Positions 8,656 to 14,029 of a stretch of 14,029 nucleotides of DNA are shown here, piece by piece. The stretch is from Euperipatoides rowelli (lineage: Eukaryota > Onychophora > Udeonychophora > Euonychophora > Peripatopsidae). Below the pieces are notes generated by a model. It was not told the origin of the DNA. It did no database searches and saw only the letters and a program-made list of their open reading frames with translations. Numbering within the stretch: the stretch's first letter is position 1; every line of letters starts with the position of its first letter. The position numbers and the translations under genes are program-made. Location of the stretch: NCBI GenBank assembly GCA_003024985.2, contig PXIH01S0000564.1, one strand, 5' to 3'.

Positions 8656-9179
8656 AGTTAAATTAAGCTTTACTTTTAATAAACAGCAGGGAATGATGCA
8701 ACAATTTTAAATCTTTATGGTAGTGTAGAAATATTTTAGGTATCTTTGAGGTTCAGAGACTTCTGGAATTATTATCTTAATTCTTATGTAGATTTAACAA
8801 TCGACTATTTTTTTTTTGTAGTAACTCCTTAATTTCCTCTTAAATCAAGTTTTTAAACAGTTAGTATATTTTTTATTAGCTCTGTTTAAACCTGAAACAT
8901 AACAACATTGAAGCAATTTACTTTGTTCAGCTTTTCAATTTCTGTACTAAATTCTTTGTTGCCTAATTTTCAAATTCCACACCATTACACCCTTGATTTC
9001 TAGTGAAATATAATCCTTTAATAGAACTAATGTCACAAATACAGAGTTAATGTCGAAATTTGTTTTTTAACTTTGACATACAGTGTAAAAATTAGCCGAT
9101 ATTCTGTAAACAAGCTTCTTTTTTTGTTAATATCAAAATTTGAGTGAGTTAAGCAGTTTTGTATAAATGTCTTCAGTAG
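8656..9179. other. AT-rich stretch, no gene seen
   Basis: No domain, RNA gene or terminal repeat was recognised. There are short T-runs at 8810-8817 and 9118-9125. Confidence 0.45.
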
Positions 9180-9324
9180 TGAGCTGTGAAAAATTTAACA
9201 CTGGGCTCCCACATTACCCACCATATAATTTTTTTTACGATGGAAATACTAAGCTCTGACAGACAGTCAAACTCACTACTCTTCAGTCAGCGGGTGAGAG
9301 CTCTGCCACTACACCAAACAGTCC
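9180..9324 (-). mobile_element. tRNA-derived SINE (tRNA-like head on the minus strand)
   Basis: On the minus strand, from about 9324 down, the sequence has TGGTGTAGTGG (9306-9316), a full match to the tRNA A-box consensus TRGYNNARNGG. After 32 bp comes AGTTTGACTGT (9263-9273), a degenerate B-box; that spacing suits a tRNA gene. The words GTAGTGGCAGAGCTCTCACCC and GAGTTTGACTGTC are the usual look of SINE heads. No acceptor stem pairing is preserved, so it is not a functional tRNA. A body of about 75 bp, with GGGTAATGTGGGAGCCCAGTG, follows towards 9180. The 3' limit and tail are uncertain. Confidence 0.65.
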
Positions 9325-9339
9325 GCCTTATATTTTTAA

Positions 9340-9913
9340 TATAAGGAAATATTAATAAAATACTACAAATAAATGTTTTATCATTGTTTGTTAAAAACAC
9401 ATCATTGTTTATTAGAAACACATTAAAAAAATTTAACAATATTATTTTAAATAAGGTATGGTACTTAAATACAGAATTTCAAAGAATAAAGATCTTACTT
9501 CTAAGTAATTAAAATATTCCAAAAACTGCCATATAGTGGTGACATTTTTCTTTCTTTCTTGCTATTTGCTGGTCTCCTATTTGGTTCCATAGCTGACCAA
9601 TAACGAAATGATGTTAACATAGGGATCAGGATTAAATTAATCTGGTAGCTTCCCATTTAAATTAATGAAAATTTTAACAATGGACTCCCAAATTTCAGGG
9701 AAATTTAACAATGGGATATCTAGAGCCCAATACAGCACATACACTGGATGTATTGGTGGTGCAGATGGCATGCAGGTTGACTTTAAAAAAATGTAATATC
9801 CAGACATCAAAGATTCAAATTCTGCAACAGACATGGTTGTTATTTCTGTCTGACAATATGAATTTAAAAGCACCTTTAGGTGAAGGTTTATTTAAAATTA
9901 GGCTTTTAAAAGC
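9340..9913. other. Non-coding stretch with weak internal repeats
   Basis: AAAATTTTAACAATGGACTCCCA (9668-9690) resembles the SINE body AAAATTTAACACTGGGCTCCCA (9188-9209) and is followed by AAATTTAACAATGGGAT (9701-9717). An open frame on the minus strand at 9637-9873 (78 residues) is free of stops but matches nothing recognised. It is more likely a repeat fragment than a gene. Confidence 0.4.
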
Positions 9914-9931
9914 TTTTTTTTTTTTTTTTTT
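9914..9931. repeat. 18-T homopolymer
   Basis: A run of 18 T is followed by AGGTGCTGCC. On the minus strand this is GGCAGCACCT then A18, which could be the tail of a retroposed minus-strand fragment, but no source is recognised. Confidence 0.6.
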
Positions 9932-10067
9932 AGGTGCTGCCAATCTATCGAAGGGGAGAAGCATCGGTCCATGGCATATGAGAACACAATGTGAGTCGTT
10001 TGTCTGAACAGAATTGATCTTATTATTATTTAATAATTAAACAATGTTACAAATTAAATTATTCGTC

Positions 10068-10100
10068 TATTCCTAATTGGTTTTGCCAATCAGAGGAATA
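10068..10100. repeat. Short hairpin
   Basis: TATTCCTAATTGG and CCAATCAGAGGAATA pair around a TTTTG loop with one bulge. No terminator or RNA role is implied. Confidence 0.45.
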
Positions 10101-10336
10101 ATCTCAAATGTTTTTATAAAGCTGAAAAGTAATTAAAACTTTAACAAAAATATATTAATATTTAAGTAAGCTAATGCTAATTAAAAGGAGAAATCAGTTG
10201 CGAATAAATCAAGGCTATTTATTCATGGGAATAATTTATGGTTACAATTTATAAAGTGATCATTTTAATAAATAAATAAAAACATATAAAATGTAAGATA
10301 CATATGGCTCGGCTTATATACAATTGTGTGTACAAG

Positions 10337-10492
10337 CAGTGGTACACTGGCCAGGGTGCCAGCTTGCCTGATGGCAAGTGGCCTCCCCAAAAGGGCCAAT
10401 AAAATGTCCATACAACTAAAAAAAAAAAAAAAAAGCTTATTTAATTTTGATGGACAAGAAACAAAATGTCCATGCAATCAAAAAAAAAAAAA
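10337..10492. mobile_element. Repeat fragment: CAGTGG-type end plus two poly(A)-tailed direct repeats
   Basis: CAGTGGTACACTGGCCAGG at 10337 looks like a transposon end. It is followed by AATAAA (10398-10403), the 17-mer AAAATGTCCATACAACT (10401-10417) and A17 (10418-10434). The 17-mer recurs as AAAATGTCCATGCAATC (10463-10479), 14 of 17 identical, followed by A13 (10480-10492). Two A-tailed copies of the same 3' end 62 bp apart suggest a partial duplication or two retroposition-like events. No matching right terminal repeat or target duplication was found. Confidence 0.45.
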
Positions 10493-10539
10493 TCATCAAA
10501 TTTTTAGGCTCTTTTTGTAGGTGGGCCCCTCTTGTCTCC

Positions 10540-11992
10540 TGGCAACCAATATTTTTCATTCCAGAACTCTCACCCTAAGTATATTGCATGGAATAGAGTT
10601 GGCTTGGCTTAATGGTCGCTTTCGAATTAGGTGAAGTTTAGCCATCAAACAAATTGTTTTTAGTTTGAAAATGGCTGTATGGCACGATCGGATAATAAAT
10701 TGTACACATTTTATATCTTAAGTTGAAGACTGTGAAAATTTTATGGAATGGCATCATTAGTCATTCTTGGACGATGTACAGTAGCTTACATTGCAAAAGG
10801 GAAACATACTAAGTATTATTAATAAGATGTGCATTTCTTCATATCCCGCCAATCAACTGAACTTTACTTTCTTTTTCTAGCTTAGTTAACTATCATCTAG
10901 TTATTACAAATACCATTTTTTCGTCAGACAATCAAAATGACACTCACTCAGGTGATTAGTTCTAATTTAGACAAAGTCATTCATGTTCTCTATATGTTTG
11001 CACTCCAACTCTTTATGTAATACCATTTTCAGTAGATGGTAATACCGAAAGTAAGTAGGCTACAAGCCAATACTAGAAGCCAGTTACCAATGTGAGGAGC
11101 CAACGACTTATGATTAATTCCAGTTAAGTATTTTGACTTTAAATGTTCCAAGAGACAGGGCCTGAAGAATATGACAATTCAAGCATTTGAATGCTTAATA
11201 GTTTCTAAACAAATACATTATTCATAAGAGTGGGAGTGGCATATAACTTTACCAGATGCAGTTTTTCTTCCTTTGTCCAACTTTTTATTAAAAGTATATC
11301 CCTTTTTCTCATTAGCATCTTACTGAAATTGTTTTTTAAATTACAGTTTGCTGAAAAAGATAATAACATGCTATCAGTAGTTAACTACTTTAGGAAAGTA
11401 TTACACAACCCTGAATATTATTATTGTGCTGCAGAGATGTATAGCCTACTTGTCTTACGAAATCCAAGTAGTCTATAGTTATAAAGGGAAGCCATTAAAT
11501 TTTAATTTAGCTTTTGCAAACATCAAAATTTCACACAAAATAAAAAATATATATCTATTTGATTATTTCCATATATTTATGCTGAAGTTTTAGAATATTT
11601 AATTTTAAATTGAGCCTACACTTGATGATTTAATTGGTGCTAAGATGGAACCTGTTAGCTGAACAATGGATTTAATTTTCTTTTTCATTATTTATTTTTT
11701 TGTTTTATTAATTTTATATTTTTATTAAAATATTTAATATTTCAAAATATATATAGTAAAATCCTCCAGCCTTGATTTAAAGTTACCCGACATGGGAATA
11801 GACACTATAATGATTAAAATATAATTTTAAAATTTATTACCGGTATTATAACTTTTTATTATTAAAAATAATTAATTGAATCAACCAATTGTTAATAATT
11901 ATAAATTTATACACAATGCCACCTTAAAAAAAAAATAGAGATAAATATGGATTTAAATCAATTATGTTGATGTATCATTTTATTTTATGTAG
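10540..11992. other. AT-rich stretch, no firm gene
   Basis: No RNA gene or terminal repeat was seen. An open run at 11346-11478, read from a possible acceptor at 11344-11345, ends in a stop without a convincing donor. It is discussed under rejected items. The last 20 bp form the acceptor of the exon candidate at 11993. Confidence 0.45.
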
Positions 11993-12089
11993 CAATCAAA
12001 AAATTGTTGTTAATGGGATTCCAATGGTTCCTGCTCAGCTGTTAGATGAGAAAGAGCAAGAACTACAACTGAAGCAAGATGCCATCACG
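11993..12089 (+). CDS. Probable internal exon (97 bp), coiled-coil-like, unknown gene
   Basis: The acceptor is TTTTATTTTATGTAG (AG at 11991-11992) and the donor is ATCACG|GTAAGA at 12089/12090. With one leading base finishing a split codon, the frame is open throughout: NQKIVVNGIPMVP, then AQLLDEKEQELQLKQDAIT. The second half is rich in Glu, Gln, Lys and Leu with heptad-like Leu spacing, suggesting the start of a coiled coil. GC is about 40 percent (39 of 97), clearly above its neighbours, as expected for coding sequence in an AT-rich genome. It would enter in phase 2 and leave in phase 0. The codon split matches the exon candidate at 2660-2711. No family is recognised with confidence; a cytoskeletal or centrosomal coiled-coil protein is only a guess from composition. 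Confidence 0.65.
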
Positions 12090-12627
12090 GTAAGATTAAA
12101 AAAAAAAAACATATCTAATGTATTATTCTTTAATGAACTCTCCTGCCTCAAGGAGGGGGGATCCAATTTTTTTAAATACATTGGACAAGTACTGAAAGAT
12201 CAAAGAACTGGTAATGTTATTTTTTGCCCACTTTGAATTAGGATAAAAATCCAAACCTGAGAAATAATAAATGAAAAAATATTCTATATAAGAAATCATT
12301 TTGAGAAAAAGGGTCAAATTTTAATATATATTTTAATATGTTCATGTAGACCTTTAAAAAATTTTAGATCAAATTTTGTTTAGGCTACTAGAAATTATTT
12401 TTCTTTAGGCATTAGGCATTACAAAGGAATAATAAGATTACGTAGATACGGTACATAGAAATGTACCCAAATAAGTAACCCTTAAACAATTGAATTATAA
12501 TGGTGTAACTGAACAGTAGGCCTATAGGCTATAGATAGGCCTAAGTAGATTTTTTTTGTCATCAAAACTACCAATCGGCAATACTATACCTAAATTGGAA
12601 TAAACTTCGGAAATCTATGTATCTGAG
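12090..12627. other. Intron-like stretch, no gene seen
   Basis: This begins with GTAAGA followed by A- and T-rich sequence. At 12517-12545 lies the quasi-palindromic TAGGCCTATAGGCTATAG word cluster. No domain or terminal repeat was recognised before the MITE at 12628. Confidence 0.45.
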
Positions 12628-13266
12628 TACCCAGAATGCTTTACCAGTGTTACTGATGCATTTTAGGACATTTTTTTGAAAATCAAAGATGGCGTCCAAA
12701 ATGACGGCCAATTTTGTTTTCCCGATTTTTCAATGGGAATTTGTTCAGGGATGAATTCTGGGTAATATGTGATGTCATACCCCTGAGAAGAACGATGTGC
12801 CATCGACTTAGAGCATTTTTTAGTTGAATATTTCTCAATGTAGAGGGGCCTTAATGTGTGGGCATGCGCTACAGCCATCTACGAAGCCTTACGAACTCAA
12901 GCTTTAGGATTTAGGTAATATATATGTATGACATCATTTTCCACCCATCCAAATGTTTCTATGGCGTCATACATATGCATAGTATGATTCGTCAGCGACT
13001 TAGAAATTTTTCTATCTTCATGTGTTGGTGGGTATTGCCACGCCCACCTCGAGATTTTACGACCTCGAGTGTTAGAAATATTTAAATTAATTGTGTATGA
13101 CAATATGTTATAGTGTTCAAATTAATACATCATTTAAATGTTCTATGACATCATGCACATCATTTTAAGAATTTTGCCTATACTGTATCTTAAAATTTCT
13201 ATTTCTCAAGACATGCACAATCGTCACTTCTGGTCTGGTTGTATGATGTAAAATGAATTATGGGTA
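12628..13266. mobile_element. Composite MITE with TACCCA ends and about 190-bp internal repeats
   Basis: The left end is TACCCAGAATGCTTTAC (12628-12644). The right end, reverse-complemented from 13266, is TACCCATAATTCATTTTAC. A third copy of this terminus lies inside at 12750-12764 (GATGAATTCTGGGTA, whose reverse complement is TACCCAGAATTCATC), in the right-end orientation, so a unit of about 137 bp (12628-12764) also has complete ends. The outermost TA could be a TA target duplication, with ends starting CCCAGAATGC and CCCATAATTC, as in Tc1/mariner-type MITEs. No transposase is visible. The minus-strand open frames at 12663-12878 and 12897-13103 lie within the repeats and are not considered genes. 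Confidence 0.55.
12765..13260. repeat. Diverged tandem repeat, about 3 copies of 183-192 bp
   Basis: Landmarks recur: GATGTCATAC (12771), GGCGTCATAC (12963) and GACATCATGC (13146); then CGACTTAGAGCATTTTTT (12804), CGACTTAGAAATTTTTCT (12996) and TATCTTAAAATTTCTATT (about 13186). GCCATCTACGAAGCCTTACGA in copy 1 matches GCCCACCTCGAGATTTTACGA in copy 2. The copies are old, so the boundaries are approximate. Confidence 0.6.
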
Positions 13267-13294
13267 GAACTTCTAATCTCCTCAAAGAATAAGA

Positions 13295-13416
13295 AGGTAG
13301 CCGAGCTGTAGCCTCAGGCATCAACACTCGTACACCGCCTAAGACATTAGAAAGCTCTTGTTTCTATGTCTTAGGCACTCTCACACTATACCCTTTTGGC
13401 ATAAGCTCGACTACCT
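13295..13416. repeat. Long imperfect hairpin (about 122 bp)
   Basis: The left arm begins AGGTAGCCGAGCTGTAGCC and the right arm, reverse-complemented, begins AGGTAGTCGAGCTTATGCC. The arms pair with mismatches down to a strong inner stem, GCCTAAGACAT (13337-13347) with ATGTCTTAGGC (13366-13376), closing on a loop of about 10-14 bases. This could be a foldback MITE or, if transcribed, a long pre-miRNA-like precursor. Sequence alone does not separate these. Confidence 0.65.
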
Positions 13417-14029
13417 ATTATATTTCTATTGGGGGAGATGATCTAGATTGTACGAATAACTCATTCACTATTAACAATGTTAATTTTCCTTTTATAGTTT
13501 TCTACATGTCACAATCTTATTATGAATCATGAAAAGAAAAAAATTATATCTTTAAAAGCCGCCATATAAATAAAAATCAATCATGCAAGTTTTTTCTATA
13601 TGAATAAATTAATATTTTAATGTAATGAAATATCAAGAAAGATATGATTAAGTATTCTATTTTAATACATAAAGATTGTAAAAATTCATTTCATATTACA
13701 ATGTTTCTATCGATTTCAGCTGGGTGTCTCTATTGTTTTTATTTACATTACAACAGATAATCTTACCAAACGTCATAAGTAAACAAAAACGATTAGTTCA
13801 ATCCATTTCCGCAGGGAATTCCCTATAGACCACTTGAAATAGGGTCTCCGTCAATGTGCTTTGAAAGACGAGTAACTCAAATTATTTATATTATGAGGGA
13901 AATAAAATCTCTACCAACAGATTGACAGAAAATGATTCGCTTGTAAAGGCGGCAATTCTCCATAGTTTTCCCAAACATTGAATTCACCATCAATTTGTAA
14001 AACTCCTTACCAAAATTATTTTGGTAGTT
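13417..14029. other. Intron- or intergenic-like stretch, no firm gene
   Basis: A fair acceptor (CTATCGATTTCAG near 13719) is followed by a short open run of 20 codons ending in TAA, without a donor. A perfect 12-bp palindrome, AGGGAATTCCCT, lies at 13814-13825, followed by a CCCTAT...ATAGGG pairing. No domain or RNA gene was recognised. Confidence 0.4.

Noticed and set aside
9255-9324. Functional tRNA gene on the minus strand
   Set aside because: The A-box is good but the B-box is degenerate and no acceptor stem pairs, so it is better explained as a SINE head.
9637-10007. Overlapping open frames on both strands (9637-9873 minus, 9711-10007 plus)
   Set aside because: There is no recognised domain, the plus frame runs through the 18-T homopolymer as poly-Phe, and no splice or start context supports either.
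10600-10640. GGCTTAATGGTCGC followed by TTCGAATTAGG, resembling tRNA boxes
   Set aside because: The spacing between the A-like and B-like words is far too short for a tRNA gene and no stems form.
11346-11478. Possible exon after an acceptor-like TTTTTTAAATTACAG, open frame FAEKDNNMLSVVNYF and onward to a stop at 11476
   Set aside because: There is no convincing donor. The frame that would follow the phase-2 end of the 2660 exon hits a stop after about 10 codons. The peptide matches nothing recognised. It could only be a terminal exon of another gene, with no supporting 3' signal.
12663-13103. Two minus-strand open frames of about 70 residues as small genes
   Set aside because: Both lie inside the diverged repeats of the composite MITE and show no domain or splice evidence.
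13720-13785. Acceptor-like TTTCAG and an open run in phase 0, compatible with the exon at 11993
   Set aside because: The run is only 20 codons, hydrophobic, ends in TAA, and has no good donor; it does not continue the coiled-coil character.

Overview
The window looks like AT-rich nuclear DNA from an invertebrate. An arthropod or other marine invertebrate seems most likely, but the species cannot be named. The evidence is: no operon-like coding, spliceosomal-type exon borders, many decayed DNA transposons (hAT, Tc1/mariner), a degenerate non-LTR retrotransposon, a tRNA-derived SINE, and frequent TAGGCCTA/TAGGCTAC-type words. No complete gene is present. Most open frames fall inside repeats or are chance frames in AT-rich sequence.

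Host gene. Two short, phase-compatible candidate exons lie on the + strand: 2660-2711 (52 bp) and 11993-12089 (97 bp, the stronger). Both have good acceptor and donor sites and encode hydrophilic, Glu/Gln/Lys-rich sequence that could be coiled coil. If both belong to one transcript, the 9.3 kb between them is an intron that has collected nearly every mobile element in the window.

Layout: 1-410 AT-rich, nothing recognised; 411-1026 hAT (Charlie-like) MITE; 1260-1888 second hAT MITE with a perfect 8-bp target duplication; 2660-2711 exon candidate; about 3284-4640 (minus) decayed reverse transcriptase of a CR1/L2/Jockey-type LINE; 4876-4935 a small GC-rich patch; 5387-5439 foldback; 6950-8420 a Tc1/mariner-superfamily element; 8527 on, one hAT-like end with a 14-G run; about 9180-9324 (minus) tRNA-SINE; 10337-10492 a TIR-like start followed by a duplicated poly(A)-tailed segment; 11993-12089 exon candidate; 12628-13266 composite MITE with about 190-bp internal repeats; 13295-13416 long imperfect hairpin.

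Most interesting is the Tc1/mariner element at 6950-8420. Its ends form imperfect terminal inverted repeats flanked by TA. Between them are a short N-terminal-like piece, the QDNAPPH...WPP...TPLDF part of a DDE transposase, and then a minisatellite of about 11 units with a 99-bp (33-codon) period. Each unit is a copy of the transposase C-terminal coding segment, and the array ends in what looks like the authentic C-terminus and stop codon. The array therefore arose by tandem amplification of the transposase gene's own 3' end inside the transposon, and the stop codons shared by most units suggest that this happened after the gene had died.
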